A DNA stretch of 64,000 nt from an uncultured Turicimonas sp. (GCA_947854175.1 CANTYJ010000022.1:1-64000); one strand, 5' to 3'. Shown: positions 8,271 through 17,587, counted from the stretch's first letter. Notes: a model not told the origin generated them from the sequence alone. Numbers and translations: made by a program.

Positions 8271-9158
8271 ATGTCTGTTGTTGAGTCTTCGAAACTATCA
8301 GTCTTTAGAAAGAATAAAAAGATTCTTTCCGATGTTTCCTTATCGATTAATGAGGGACAATTGATTGCATTAATCGGGCATAACGGAGCCGGAAAATCGA
8401 CTCTGATAAAGACAATCCTTGGCTTAATTAAGGCAAAAAGCGGCTCCATCCGGGTTTTAGGAAAAGAACCGGGCACAATGAGAGAACTTGTCGGCTACTT
8501 ACCCGAACATGTGACGTTTTATGAAACGTCAACTGTTTTAGATAATCTCAAGTATTTTGCGGATCTCAAAGGCGTTTCATTAGAAAAAGTTAAGGAAATG
8601 ATTTCCATCCTGGGATTATCCAAAATTGAAAATCAAAAAGTATCGCTCTGCTCAAAAGGACAAAGACAAAAATTAGGTTTGGCACAGGCTTTATTAACGA
8701 AGCCCAAACTTCTTTTATTGGATGAACCAACAGTTGGTTTGGATCCGATGGCATCCGATTTTATGTACAAGACACTTGTCGCTTTAAAGGTGCATGGATG
8801 TACGAGTATTGTTTGTACTCATGAACTCCAGCTCATTGAATCCTTCATGGATAAAGCTCTGGTTCTTAACCATGGCCAAATAAAAGCCTTCGGCTCTCTG
8901 GATGAATTAAGTAAACATTTTGATTTACCTGTTTTCATTTCGTCTTCCTCTATCACGCCGGTTATCTCAAAAGAGATTGGCGTTCACGACGGTCACAATG
9001 GAACTATTGAGTGTTCATACTCACATTTAGATGAGACTCTGGAGATTCTCAGACGTAAGTACTTAATCACCGACCTCAAAGTTAAAATGCCTTCTCTCAT
9101 GAATGCTTTTAAAGCTTCTCTTGGAGAAGACGCCGGCGTTGGAGAGGTCCATGAATAA
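8271..9158 (+). CDS. NosF-like ABC transporter ATPase
   Basis: 295 aa ATP-binding subunit. Walker A GHNGAGKST is at residues 36-44, the signature region is SKGQRQKLGLAQAL (LSGGQ-type, with K in place of the first G), and Walker B is LLLLDEPTVGLD. It energises the membrane partner encoded next. Starts 4 bases after the NosD-like gene, and its last 8 bases overlap the NosY-like start, implying translational coupling. The C-terminal 70 residues beyond the ATPase core are typical of NosF-type subunits. Confidence 0.88.
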   Translation: MSVVESSKLSVFRKNKKILSDVSLSINEGQLIALIGHNGAGKSTLIKTILGLIKAKSGSIRVLGKEPGTMRELVGYLPEHVTFYETSTVLDNLKYFADLKGVSLEKVKEMISILGLSKIENQKVSLCSKGQRQKLGLAQALLTKPKLLLLDEPTVGLDPMASDFMYKTLVALKVHGCTSIVCTHELQLIESFMDKALVLNHGQIKAFGSLDELSKHFDLPVFISSSSITPVISKEIGVHDGHNGTIECSYSHLDETLEILRRKYLITDLKVKMPSLMNAFKASLGEDAGVGEVHE

Positions 9159-9954
9159 GAAATCAGTTGTACAAGTCGTTGCTGTCAAAGAGTTTAGGGA
9201 CAGCGTCCGGAATTTCTGGCTGGTGACCGGCTCTGCCGTCTTCGCATTATTGACGTTTGCTATTTTATTCGGCACCGCTGCCATTGGAGGAAATTTTGTT
9301 TTTCGTCCTTTTGAAACGGTGATGGACTCAATGACAATGATCGGAGTGTTTTTTATTCCGTTGATTGCCATAATGATTAGTTATGATGCGTTTTCGGGTG
9401 AATACGAGTCCGGAACTTTAATGCTTTTGTTAACTTATCCCATCAGCCGAGTATCTTTACTGACCGGCAAACTTCTGGGACAAGGTTTTGCTTTGGTTCT
9501 CTGTATACTCTCTGGAATTTTGCCGGTTGTTCTTTTAAAAGTGGTCGGCGTCTTACCTTATACCTTTAAAGAAATTTTTGAACCACTACTGTTGTTTTTT
9601 GGTTCTGGAATCACACTAGGTGTAATTTTTATTTTATTGTCTTACTTTGTAAGTCTGATAAACAGTACAAAAGGCCGTTCATTAGCAATGTTAATGGCGA
9701 TATGGCTCGTAGTCGTATTTCTTTATGATTTAGGACTATTGATAGTCACTGTAGCCGGAGACGGAGGACTTTCTTCGAAAGTTCTTGCTTATCTGATGGT
9801 ATTGAATCCGACCAGTGCTTTTAGGATGTTCAACCAACAAGAACAAGGCTTAATAACTATATTTTCTTCAGCCCGTCTGGAACTCTATTTGTTGCTATGG
9901 GTGGTAGCTTTATTTTTACTGGACAGCCGGATTTTTGCAAGAAAGTTATATTGA
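9151..9954 (+). CDS. NosY-like ABC transporter permease
   Basis: 267 aa from the ATG at 9151, chosen because GGAGAGG stands just before it and the sequence then begins MNKKSVVQVVAVKEFRD, typical of NosY/ABC-2 permeases. An upstream in-frame start (9103) would lie deep in the ATPase gene. Six hydrophobic segments and the ABC-2 loop DAFSGEYESGTL are visible. Forms the membrane half of the NosFY-type transporter and presumably works with the NosD- and NosL-like proteins on copper or a sulfur species for metal-centre assembly. Confidence 0.85.
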   Translation: MNKKSVVQVVAVKEFRDSVRNFWLVTGSAVFALLTFAILFGTAAIGGNFVFRPFETVMDSMTMIGVFFIPLIAIMISYDAFSGEYESGTLMLLLTYPISRVSLLTGKLLGQGFALVLCILSGILPVVLLKVVGVLPYTFKEIFEPLLLFFGSGITLGVIFILLSYFVSLINSTKGRSLAMLMAIWLVVVFLYDLGLLIVTVAGDGGLSSKVLAYLMVLNPTSAFRMFNQQEQGLITIFSSARLELYLLLWVVALFLLDSRIFARKLY

Positions 9955-9977
9955 CAATATAGAAGAAAGAGACAATC

Positions 9978-11855
9978 GTGACGGGAGAATTAGGACAATT
10001 TATATTAATCGCAACCGCCTGCTGTGCGTTGATTTTTTCCTTTCCGATATTGATTGGAGAGCGTCGGGGCAACTCTTTTTTCGCCGGATTATGGAAACCG
10101 TCCATCAGCTTAGTGTTTGCCGGTTTGTCTTTGTCGGTCGGGATTTTGGTCTATGCTTTTTTAACCAACGATTTCTCAATTGCATACGTTACTAATAACT
10201 CCAACACTCATCTGCATTGGGCCTATAAGATATCGGCGTTGTGGGCCGGACATGAAGGTTCTATGCTGCTTTGGGCCTGGTCCATTATGGCATGGACCGT
10301 TTTATTTTTTGTCTTTTCCAATGATGACACGGAGTTCAAATCCAGAACAGCGGCAGTTATTCTTTTTGTTGCGGGGCTGATTTGTCTTTTTATTGTTTTC
10401 ACCTCAAACCCGTTTGCAAGACTTCTTCCTTTTTATCCGGGGGAAGGAAAAGATCTCAATCCGATCCTGCAAGATATTGGAATGATTCTTCATCCCCCGG
10501 CATTGTTCATCGGATATGCAGGATGTGCTTTGTGTTTTGCTATCGGATTAGCGGCTGCGATGGGCAAGAGAACCGGCGGAAGTTCTTTGACCTCTTTGAC
10601 CAACGTAACTATTTTTTCCTGGCTCTTTTTAACAGCCGGTAATGTTCTCGGCTCCTGGTGGGCATATAACGAATTAGGTTGGGGCGGATGGTGGTTCTGG
10701 GATCCGGTTGAGAATTCTTCATTTGTTCCGTGGCTATTTCTGAGTGCGCAACTACATGCGCTGGTTTTATCGAAATACAACAAAAAATTGACGAATACGG
10801 CTTTATTTTTATCTTTAATTAGCTTCGCTGTCTGTCTTTTAGGGACTTTCATTGTACGTTCCGGCATTATTCAGTCGGTTCATGCTTTTGCTTCAGCCCC
10901 GGGAAGAGGTCTTGCACTGCTGATTGTTTCGCTGGTTATTCTTATTCCGGCCTTTGTCATTTTTGGAAAAAGTGCCTCTGAAAGTGGGAGCTCTTCTTCC
11001 ATTGAAAACAAAAGCGTGGCAGAAATAATGACCATTCTTGCGGTTCTGCTCTTATGTGTTTCTGCCATTTCCATTTTGTTCGGAACGCTCTATCCGCTTA
11101 TTCATGAAACTTTTGGCGGTGAAACATTGTCTGTCGGAGCTCCATACTTTAACTCGATTTTTGCTCCGATGGTTATTTTGGCGGCTCTTCTTATAGCCGG
11201 CTTTCAACTTAGAAATAATAACGTCTTTGTTAATCTGTCAATTTTGGTTTTCTCAGGAGCTTTAGCAGCTTACTTTGGTTTCTTCACTTCAGCCAAATCT
11301 GCGGTATATACCTTTACCGGTGTGTTTTCTGCAGTCCTGTTAACACTGTCTTTTGTGACATCTTTATTAAAAAAACAAAAGAATTTATTTGCCTTGGTGG
11401 CTCACTTAGGTATAGCGATTAGTATTTTGGGTGTCGTCGGCGACAGTCAGTTTTCGAACGAAGCAGTTGTCAGGATGGGTCCGGGTCAAGGACGTCAGGT
11501 AGGAGATCTAATTTTTGTCTACGACAGAACCGTCAAAGTCGATACACCTTCTTACTGGGCAGATGAGGGCGATATTCTGGTTTTGGATGAAGCTGAAAAT
11601 GTGATTGGACATCTAAATCCCCAGCGTCAAACTTTTAAGAATAACGGCATGGAAATGACAGCCGCCGGCATTTCTCACGGTTTCTTCCGGGACCTTTACA
11701 TTTCAATGGGAAACCGGTTAAGCCAGGAAGAATATTTAGTGCGTATAAATGTACGACCGTTAGTCAGTTGGATATGGTTTGGAGGCGTGCTGATGATTCT
11801 TTCTGTTCTGTTTGCTTTCACAAGACGAAAGACTTTATCAGCTTCGAAAGGATAG
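9978..11855 (+). CDS. CcmF/NrfE-family cytochrome c heme lyase
   Basis: 625 aa polytopic protein beginning at GTG 9978 (AGAAAGAGA upstream). The tryptophan-rich WWD domain WGGWWFWDPVENSSF lies near residues 233-247, within the CcmF-type core (NNSNTHLHWAYKISALWAGHEGS, ILHPPALFIGYAG). CcmF-type proteins attach heme to apocytochrome cysteines. A dedicated copy in this cluster is expected because the CX15CH site of MccA is not handled by the general machinery in studied systems (Wolinella uses a special CcsA1; Shewanella sir clusters carry CcmFGH-like genes). It is therefore probably a paralogue specific for MccA. Confidence 0.9.
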   Translation: MTGELGQFILIATACCALIFSFPILIGERRGNSFFAGLWKPSISLVFAGLSLSVGILVYAFLTNDFSIAYVTNNSNTHLHWAYKISALWAGHEGSMLLWAWSIMAWTVLFFVFSNDDTEFKSRTAAVILFVAGLICLFIVFTSNPFARLLPFYPGEGKDLNPILQDIGMILHPPALFIGYAGCALCFAIGLAAAMGKRTGGSSLTSLTNVTIFSWLFLTAGNVLGSWWAYNELGWGGWWFWDPVENSSFVPWLFLSAQLHALVLSKYNKKLTNTALFLSLISFAVCLLGTFIVRSGIIQSVHAFASAPGRGLALLIVSLVILIPAFVIFGKSASESGSSSSIENKSVAEIMTILAVLLLCVSAISILFGTLYPLIHETFGGETLSVGAPYFNSIFAPMVILAALLIAGFQLRNNNVFVNLSILVFSGALAAYFGFFTSAKSAVYTFTGVFSAVLLTLSFVTSLLKKQKNLFALVAHLGIAISILGVVGDSQFSNEAVVRMGPGQGRQVGDLIFVYDRTVKVDTPSYWADEGDILVLDEAENVIGHLNPQRQTFKNNGMEMTAAGISHGFFRDLYISMGNRLSQEEYLVRINVRPLVSWIWFGGVLMILSVLFAFTRRKTLSASKG

Positions 11856-11858
11856 GTT

Positions 11859-12242
11859 ATGAGTTTAACTTCTATTAAAAAGCTGTTTATCGGTTGTTCT
11901 TTGATGATTGCCATGACTGTCTCAGCAATGAGTCTGCAGGAACAGGCCATCGGAATTTCCAAAGAGTTAAGAGATCCGTCAGCGGTTAATCAGTCTTTGT
12001 ATGAATCGAATGCGCCTCAGGCAGCCCAATTGAAAGCAAAAATCTATGAATTATTAAAAGAAGGCAAGAACAAAGAAGAAATCTTTAAGTACTTTGCTGA
12101 CCGATACGGTTCACAAATTCGTTATCTGCCCAAGCTGGAAGGTTCAACCATGGCGTTATGGATAGTCCCGGCCGGATTGATTTTGCTCGTAGTAGTGGCT
12201 GCGGGCGTGTTGTTTATAAAACGTAAAAAGGTTATTTCATGA
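11859..12242 (+). CDS. CcmH-like protein lacking the CXXC motif
   Basis: 127 aa: signal peptide or N-terminal anchor (about 1-24), a CcmH/CycL/NrfF-type three-helix domain (LRDPSAVNQSLYESNAPQA to FADRYGSQIRYLP) and a C-terminal membrane helix (about 100-120). Normal CcmH proteins read LRCXXCQNQ at this point and use both cysteines to reduce the apocytochrome heme site. Here the aligned positions are D39 and A42, and no cysteine remains in the mature part. The fold looks intact and the gene is in a tight operon, so it may act as a structural partner of the CcmF-like lyase without thiol chemistry. Confidence 0.82.
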   Translation: MSLTSIKKLFIGCSLMIAMTVSAMSLQEQAIGISKELRDPSAVNQSLYESNAPQAAQLKAKIYELLKEGKNKEEIFKYFADRYGSQIRYLPKLEGSTMALWIVPAGLILLVVVAAGVLFIKRKKVIS

Positions 12243-12844
12243 AAATTTCAATTAAGAGTCTTATTGTTTGTCTGGGAATTAGCTTGTGTACGGTTGCCCA
12301 TTCTCAAGCTATTTTTTCTGAAAAGCTTTATAGCACCGGTGATGCCCTTCAAAAACCGATGGTTATGACACCCTTGGTTGAATTCAAACATGCCCGCAAG
12401 ATGCCGGATTTGCAACTGGAAACGCTGGACGGCAAAAAAACATCCTTAGACCAATACAAAGGTAAACTTTTAATCCTGAATATTTGGGCAAGCTGGTGTG
12501 CTCCATGTATCCGGGAAATTCCGGAACTGACAAAGTTGCAGAAAGTCTTGAAAGACTCAAAAACGGTTATTTTAGGTGTTTCGGTCGATGGCAATCTGAA
12601 ACAGCTTAAGTCCTTTATGAAAAAGTATAAGGCGGAAGACTTTCATACTTTGTTGGATAAAAACATTTCAGTCCAGGCCGCGATGCCACTGGAAGTTGTA
12701 CCGACCAATCTGATTATTGACGGCAATGGAAATATGGTCGGCTATCTGCCGGGTTACTTACCATGGGATGACGAGGATATCTTACCGTTCCTCAAGAAAC
12801 TGGAGAACAAATATAGCGGCACTTCTACGCAGGATAAGAAATAG
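12239..12844 (+). CDS. CcmG/TlpA-like periplasmic thioredoxin
   Basis: 201 aa, overlapping the CcmH-like gene by 4 bases (ATGA). A signal peptide (to about residue 23) is followed by a TlpA/ResA/CcmG thioredoxin fold with active site WC87APC90 and the cis-Pro loop VVPTNLIIDGNG. It should keep cysteines of apo-MccA reduced before heme attachment. Because the neighbouring CcmH-like protein has no CXXC, this may be the only thiol reductant in this dedicated lyase set. Confidence 0.87.
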   Translation: MKISIKSLIVCLGISLCTVAHSQAIFSEKLYSTGDALQKPMVMTPLVEFKHARKMPDLQLETLDGKKTSLDQYKGKLLILNIWASWCAPCIREIPELTKLQKVLKDSKTVILGVSVDGNLKQLKSFMKKYKAEDFHTLLDKNISVQAAMPLEVVPTNLIIDGNGNMVGYLPGYLPWDDEDILPFLKKLENKYSGTSTQDKK

Positions 12845-12883
12845 CCGGTTCCGCGTTAAACCTAGATTCAGACGGTTTTTTAG

Positions 12884-14695
12884 ATGAAAAAGGTTTTAAG
12901 TAAAATTTGCCTGTTTGTTTGTGCTGTTACAGCAGCTACGAATTTATCTTTTGCGTCTGAGATTAAGAAAACAGAACCGGTTACATCTAAATCAGAGGTC
13001 CGATTAGCGGTTGTGAACTCCTTTGGAGTCAATATTTCTGTCCGTTATTTCAATGGTACGGTCAATGCAATTGCAAAAGCGGTAGCTCCGAGACGTTTGA
13101 ATATTCAAATTTATGATCAGGAAAATTTCCTGGAAGCGGCACGCAATGACGGCTTTGATTTAGCTATAGCCTCCAGCGGTCTGACTGCTGTCATGTTGGA
13201 TTCAAGCGGCGGCACGGCTTTATTGACGGCGATTAATAAATATACTCCGGACCCGAACCGTGCCAATGCGGGGGTCATTATCACCAGATCGGACAGGGCT
13301 GATATCAATTCTCTGGAGGATCTCCGGGGAAAAACACTCGCCGTTTCCAGTAAAAAAGCGTTTGCCGGTTTTCTTGCTGTATTTGGAGAAATTGAGGCCG
13401 AAGGCATCAATCCGAACCATCTTTTTAGAACAGTGACAGCCACAAGGCAACCGATGACTGATCTCGTTGACAGAGTCCTGAACAAAGAGGTTGACGTTGC
13501 TTTTGTTGCCAGCTGTATGCTGGAAAACATGGAGGAAAAAGATAGTCTTCCTCCCCGAGCTTTAAAAGTTATCAATGAAAGGAAAGATGATAATTTCTAT
13601 TGTAAGCACTCAACCAGGCTTTATCCCGGCTGGATATTGTCCGCAAAGTCTTCTTTATCTTCCCAAACAGCAAGAAATATTGTTGAAGCGTTGCTACAGT
13701 TAAAGCCGGACAGTCAAGAGGGTACTTACTGGACGATCGCTTCAGATTTCGAGCAGATGAATCTGCTGCTTCAAAGAACGGCTATTCGATATCTAGATGA
13801 TAGAACAGTCAGCTGGGCTTTGAACTACTATAAAAATTATTTCCTTATCGGCGGCATTCTCTTAATCGTTTTTATTCTCAACTGGATTTATCTTGCCGTA
13901 ACAGTCCGAAGAAAGAAAAAAGAACTCCAGAAAAAAGTTGAAGAGAATAAGGAATACGAAAAAGAGAACCGTTTAATTCAAGCCAGAATAGAATCTTTGG
14001 AAAAAGCCAACACGATAGGTATTGTTTCGGGGCTCGTGGCTCATGAGTTAAAACAGCCTTTAGCCGCTATTAATAATTATGCTGAGGCACTATTGAGGAA
14101 ACTCAATAACAATAGGATGCCCAGTGAGACATCTTTATCAAGAGCATTAAAAGAAATTCATACCGAAGGTCAAAGAGCATCCGATATTATCGATTTTGTC
14201 CGTAGTATCGGTAAAAAAGAAAAACGCGAGAGAAAAGTTTTTGATGCTCAACAAAAAGTAATGTCTGTCCTTGAGATGATGCGAAGGATAGGAAAGCTTT
14301 ATGCCGAATATTCTTTGGAAATTGAGGAGAACGTGTTAATTAAGGCTGATCCTTTGAATGTGGATCTGGTTCTTTTAAATCTTATTAAAAATGCCCAGGA
14401 AGCATTAACGGGTATTCCTAATGCAGAAATTAAAATCATTGTCCGACGAACAGAGAGGTGGGCACAAATCATTATTGAGGATAACGGTCCTAAGTTATCC
14501 GATGAAGAATTTGCGCGTCTGCGCCGGGTTGGACAATCAACAAAACAAGACGGACTGGGACTGGGTTTAGCCATTGCCCAGGAATTAACCGAATCCAACG
14601 GAGGGATTCTTAAATTATCAAAAATACCCGACGGAGGGTTGAGATGTACGGTCAATTTACCGCCGGCAAAGGAGAATAACCATGCGCTTAACTAA
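12884..14695 (+). CDS. Sensor histidine kinase with PhnD-like periplasmic domain
   Basis: 603 aa. Signal segment (1-25), then a periplasmic substrate-binding domain of the PhnD/ABC phosphonate type (about 35-310; LAVVNSFGVNISVRYFNGTV, DLAIASSGLTAVM, LEDLRGKTLAVSS), one membrane helix (about 320-342), a coiled coil, HisKA with phospho-acceptor H387 (AHELKQPLAAINNYAEAL), and HATPase_c (NLIKNAQEAL, DNGPKLSDEEF, GLGLGLAIAQEL). This is the TtrS layout, where the binding domain senses tetrathionate. In the mcc cluster sulfite or a related sulfur oxyanion is the likely ligand, and the protein corresponds to MccS of Wolinella in role. Overlaps the regulator gene by 14 bases. Confidence 0.9.
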   Translation: MKKVLSKICLFVCAVTAATNLSFASEIKKTEPVTSKSEVRLAVVNSFGVNISVRYFNGTVNAIAKAVAPRRLNIQIYDQENFLEAARNDGFDLAIASSGLTAVMLDSSGGTALLTAINKYTPDPNRANAGVIITRSDRADINSLEDLRGKTLAVSSKKAFAGFLAVFGEIEAEGINPNHLFRTVTATRQPMTDLVDRVLNKEVDVAFVASCMLENMEEKDSLPPRALKVINERKDDNFYCKHSTRLYPGWILSAKSSLSSQTARNIVEALLQLKPDSQEGTYWTIASDFEQMNLLLQRTAIRYLDDRTVSWALNYYKNYFLIGGILLIVFILNWIYLAVTVRRKKKELQKKVEENKEYEKENRLIQARIESLEKANTIGIVSGLVAHELKQPLAAINNYAEALLRKLNNNRMPSETSLSRALKEIHTEGQRASDIIDFVRSIGKKEKRERKVFDAQQKVMSVLEMMRRIGKLYAEYSLEIEENVLIKADPLNVDLVLLNLIKNAQEALTGIPNAEIKIIVRRTERWAQIIIEDNGPKLSDEEFARLRRVGQSTKQDGLGLGLAIAQELTESNGGILKLSKIPDGGLRCTVNLPPAKENNHALN

Positions 14696-15326
14696 TTTGC
14701 AGGAACAAGCAATAATTAGAATAATCGATGATGACGATGCCATGAGGAAGTCCTGGAATTTTCTGATAGAAGAAGAGGGATGGAAGACCCGTTGTTTTTC
14801 TTCAGCATTAAGATTTTTAGAAGAAGACAACAGGGCAGATTTAGGCTGTGCCGTTCTGGACGTGAGAATGCCGGATATGAGCGGCATCGAATTGCAGCAG
14901 GTGATGCAGCTTCAGCACAACGGTCTTCCGATCATTTTTGTTTCTGCTCACGGCAGTATCGACATGGCTGTTCAAGCTTTAAAAGACGGAGCAGTAGATT
15001 TTCTTCCGAAGCCGGTTAGTGCCGAAAGACTTTTAAATGCAATTGAGAAAGCGGTTACTTTTGATTTTCAGCGCCGGCAGGAACTCAAGATAACGGATGA
15101 AAGAAGAGAAGCTTTTGACAAGCTCACCATAAGAGAGAAGATGGTTGCCCGGAAAGTCGCTCTGGGACTTCTGAACAAGCAGATTGCGGATGCTTTAAAC
15201 ATTAGTGAAAAAACGGTACAAGTTCACCGTGGTGTTGTCTGCCGTAAATTAGGTGTTAAAAGTGCAGTTGGTGTTGCAGCCATTCTCAGGAGTCTTCACG
15301 AAGAAGAAGGTGTTAGTGAGAGATAG
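14682..15326 (+). CDS. FixJ/TtrR-type response regulator
   Basis: 214 aa. Receiver domain (about 10-125) with acidic pocket DDDD, phospho-acceptor D60 (CAVLDVRMPD) and switch residues (FVSAHG, FLPKPV), then a LuxR-type helix-turn-helix (about 145-205; LTIREKMVARKVALGLLNKQIAD, SEKTVQVHRG). Translationally coupled to the kinase. It probably activates the mccA promoter, and the inverted repeats before mccA are its candidate sites. Equivalent in role to MccR/TtrR. Confidence 0.9.
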   Translation: MRLTNLQEQAIIRIIDDDDAMRKSWNFLIEEEGWKTRCFSSALRFLEEDNRADLGCAVLDVRMPDMSGIELQQVMQLQHNGLPIIFVSAHGSIDMAVQALKDGAVDFLPKPVSAERLLNAIEKAVTFDFQRRQELKITDERREAFDKLTIREKMVARKVALGLLNKQIADALNISEKTVQVHRGVVCRKLGVKSAVGVAAILRSLHEEEGVSER

Positions 15327-15349
15327 CATTAGTAATAATGCGAAAGCAG

Positions 15350-15399
15350 AACCGGAAAGTCACCAAAAATCGGCTACTTTCCGGTTTTTATTTTTTTTA
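15350..15399 (+). terminator. Strong rho-independent terminator of the mcc cluster
   Basis: AACCGGAAAGT/ACTTTCCGGTT form a perfect 11-bp stem around a 15-base loop (15361-15375), followed at once by a long T-run. It cleanly separates the sulfite respiration cluster from leuC. Confidence 0.9.
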
Positions 15400-15489
15400 A
15401 ACTCAAAGTTTTTAATGAAGTTTATGTAAGGAAAAGAAATAAATGGCATACTCAATAAGTTAATCCATTTAAGACTAAAAAAGAAGATT

Positions 15490-16926
15490 ATGCAGGAAAC
15501 TCAAACCCCTAAAACTTTATATGACAAACTCTTTGACGAACACGTTATAAGAACCGAAAAAGACGGGACTTCAACGCTTTATATCGATCGTCATTTAGTT
15601 CATGAAGTTACCAGTGCCCAAGCTTTTGAAGGTCTTAGAATCGCCGGCAGAAAACTGTGGAGAAATTCATCCATTGTTGCAACCGCCGATCACAATACAC
15701 CGACAACCGGATGGGAAAAAGGCATGGAGGGTATTACAGACCCGATAGCTCATTTACAAGTCAGTACATTAGATAAAAACTTGGCTGATTCGGGTTGCGC
15801 CGCCTACTTCCCATTCCTGAGCAGAGGACAGGGCGTCATTCACGTCATGGGACCCGAAGAAGGCGCTGTTTTACCCGGTATGACAATAGTCTGCGGTGAC
15901 TCTCACACCAGTACTCACGGTGCTTTAGCTACGATAGCTTTCGGCATTGGTACCAGTGAAGTAGAGCATGTGATGGCTACTCAGACGCTGCTCACCAAAA
16001 AGATGAAGAAAATGCTTGTGAGAGTCTCAGGTCGTCTGCAGCCGGGTGTTTTTGGCAAAGACCTGGCACTGGCTGTGATTGGAAAGATTGGAACAGCCGG
16101 CGGTACAGGCTACGCTATCGAATTTGCCGGCGAAGCTATTTCCGCTTTGTCAATTGAAGGGCGTATGACTCTTTGCAATATGGCTATTGAAGCCGGTGCA
16201 AGATGCGGTATTGTCGCTGTCGATGATAAGACAGTTGAATATTTAAAGGGGCGTACCTTGGCTCCGACAGGCAGTCAATGGGACAAGGCAGTTGAATATT
16301 GGAAAACATTGCGCAGTGACGAAGGAGCTGTATTTGATAAAGTCATTGAATTAAATGCAGAAGAAATTTCTCCGATGGTTACCTGGGGTACTTCTCCGGA
16401 AATGGTTGCACCGGTGACCGGGAAAACTCCGTTACCCGAAAACCAACCGGATCCAGTCAAACGAGAAGGCTGGGAAAGAGCCTACAAGTACATGGGGTTA
16501 GAGCCGGGCACTCCGATTGTGGAAATCTATCCGAACTCTGTGTTTATCGGTTCCTGCACAAACGGCAGAATTGAAGATATACGGGCTGCCGCTTATGTGG
16601 TTAAGAAGCTTGGAAAAAAAGTTGCTCCGAGTATTAAGACTGCTTTGGTTGTCCCGGGTTCCGGGCTCGTCAGAGAACAGGCTGAGAAAGAAGGTCTGGA
16701 TCAGATATTCATTGCCGCCGGATTTGAATGGAGACGCCCCGGTTGTTCAATGTGTCTTGCGATGAACGCCGACAAACTGGCTGAAGGCGATCGTTGTGCA
16801 TCTACCAGCAACCGTAACTTTGAAGGCAGACAAGGCAAAGGAAGCCGTACTCATCTATGTTCTCCTGCCATGGCCGCAGCTGTTGCCATCGAAGGACATT
16901 TTGTCGATGTCAGAAAGATTTTTTAA
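15490..16926 (+). CDS. leuC: 3-isopropylmalate dehydratase large subunit
   Basis: 478 aa aconitase-family subunit that isomerises 2- to 3-isopropylmalate in leucine biosynthesis, using a [4Fe-4S] cluster held by three cysteines. [10 protein letters not shown] and [12 protein letters not shown] supply the cluster cysteines, and [28 protein letters not shown] is the substrate/cluster-side block. RBS AAGAAG at the start. First gene after the mcc terminator and followed by leuD 13 bases later. About a dozen residues longer than the E. coli enzyme, from a short N-terminal extension. Confidence 0.96.
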   Translation: MQETQTPKTLYDKLFDEHVIRTEKDGTSTLYIDRHLVHEVTSAQAFEGLRIAGRKLWRNSSIVATADHNTPTTGWEKGMEGITDPIAHLQVSTLDKNLADSGCAAYFPFLSRGQGVIHVMGPEEGAVLPGMTIVCGDSHTSTHGALATIAFGIGTSEVEHVMATQTLLTKKMKKMLVRVSGRLQPGVFGKDLALAVIGKIGTAGGTGYAIEFAGEAISALSIEGRMTLCNMAIEAGARCGIVAVDDKTVEYLKGRTLAPTGSQWDKAVEYWKTLRSDEGAVFDKVIELNAEEISPMVTWGTSPEMVAPVTGKTPLPENQPDPVKREGWERAYKYMGLEPGTPIVEIYPNSVFIGSCTNGRIEDIRAAAYVVKKLGKKVAPSIKTALVVPGSGLVREQAEKEGLDQIFIAAGFEWRRPGCSMCLAMNADKLAEGDRCASTSNRNFEGRQGKGSRTHLCSPAMAAAVAIEGHFVDVRKIF

Positions 16927-16939
16927 GAGGAGCTCTGTT

Positions 16940-17587
16940 ATGAATAAATTTGTCACTTTTAGCGGAATTGTTGCTCCTCTGGATCGTTCCAATGTCGATA
17001 CGGATGCAATTATTCCAAAGCAGTTTTTAAAATCAATCTACCGCACGGGTTACGGTCCCAATCTATTTGATGAATGGCGCTACCTGGACAAAGGTGAGCC
17101 CGGAAAACCTGAATCCGAAAGAATCCCCAATCCGGATTTTGTTCTGAATCAGCCAAAATACACCGGCTCTTCAATTCTGATGGCCCGAAAGAATTTTGGT
17201 TGCGGTTCCTCCCGCGAGCACGCTGCCTGGGCTTTAACACAGTACGGTTTCAAAGTTGTTATTGCTCCTAGTTTTGCGGATATTTTCTATAACAACAGTT
17301 TCAAAAACGGTTTGTTGCCGATTGCATTGCCGGAATTTGTCATTGATCACCTTTTCCAGGAGGTACAGGCTAACAACAACTACAAGTTAACCATCGATTT
17401 AGAAAACCAAAAAGTGATCGAACCAAATGGAACTGCCCATGACTTTGAAGTTCCGGAATTCAGAAAGTATTGTCTTCTGAACGGACTGGATGATATCGGC
17501 ATCACGTTAGAACATGCTGATGAAATCCAGGCATTCGAAAACAGACGCTTAAATGAAAAACCTTGGTTAGTAAAAACAATTTATTAA
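16940..17587 (+). CDS. leuD: 3-isopropylmalate dehydratase small subunit
   Basis: 215 aa. I start it at the ATG at 16940, preceded by AGAGGAGCT, because [20 protein letters not shown] is the normal LeuD N-terminus; a longer in-frame reading would overlap leuC by 130 bases. The swivel-domain motif [14 protein letters not shown] and [11 protein letters not shown] are present. Forms the LeuCD heterodimer with the preceding gene. Confidence 0.96.
   Translation: MNKFVTFSGIVAPLDRSNVDTDAIIPKQFLKSIYRTGYGPNLFDEWRYLDKGEPGKPESERIPNPDFVLNQPKYTGSSILMARKNFGCGSSREHAAWALTQYGFKVVIAPSFADIFYNNSFKNGLLPIALPEFVIDHLFQEVQANNNYKLTIDLENQKVIEPNGTAHDFEVPEFRKYCLLNGLDDIGITLEHADEIQAFENRRLNEKPWLVKTIY

Noticed and set aside
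6496-9954. A nitrous oxide reductase (nos) operon.
   Set aside because: No nosZ or nosR in the window, and the module is embedded among mcc genes; copper supply to MccA is the better reading.
11859-12242. CcmH-like gene considered a pseudogene because its CXXC is missing.
   Set aside because: The frame is intact, coupled by overlaps to its neighbours, and the rest of the domain and membrane anchor is preserved.
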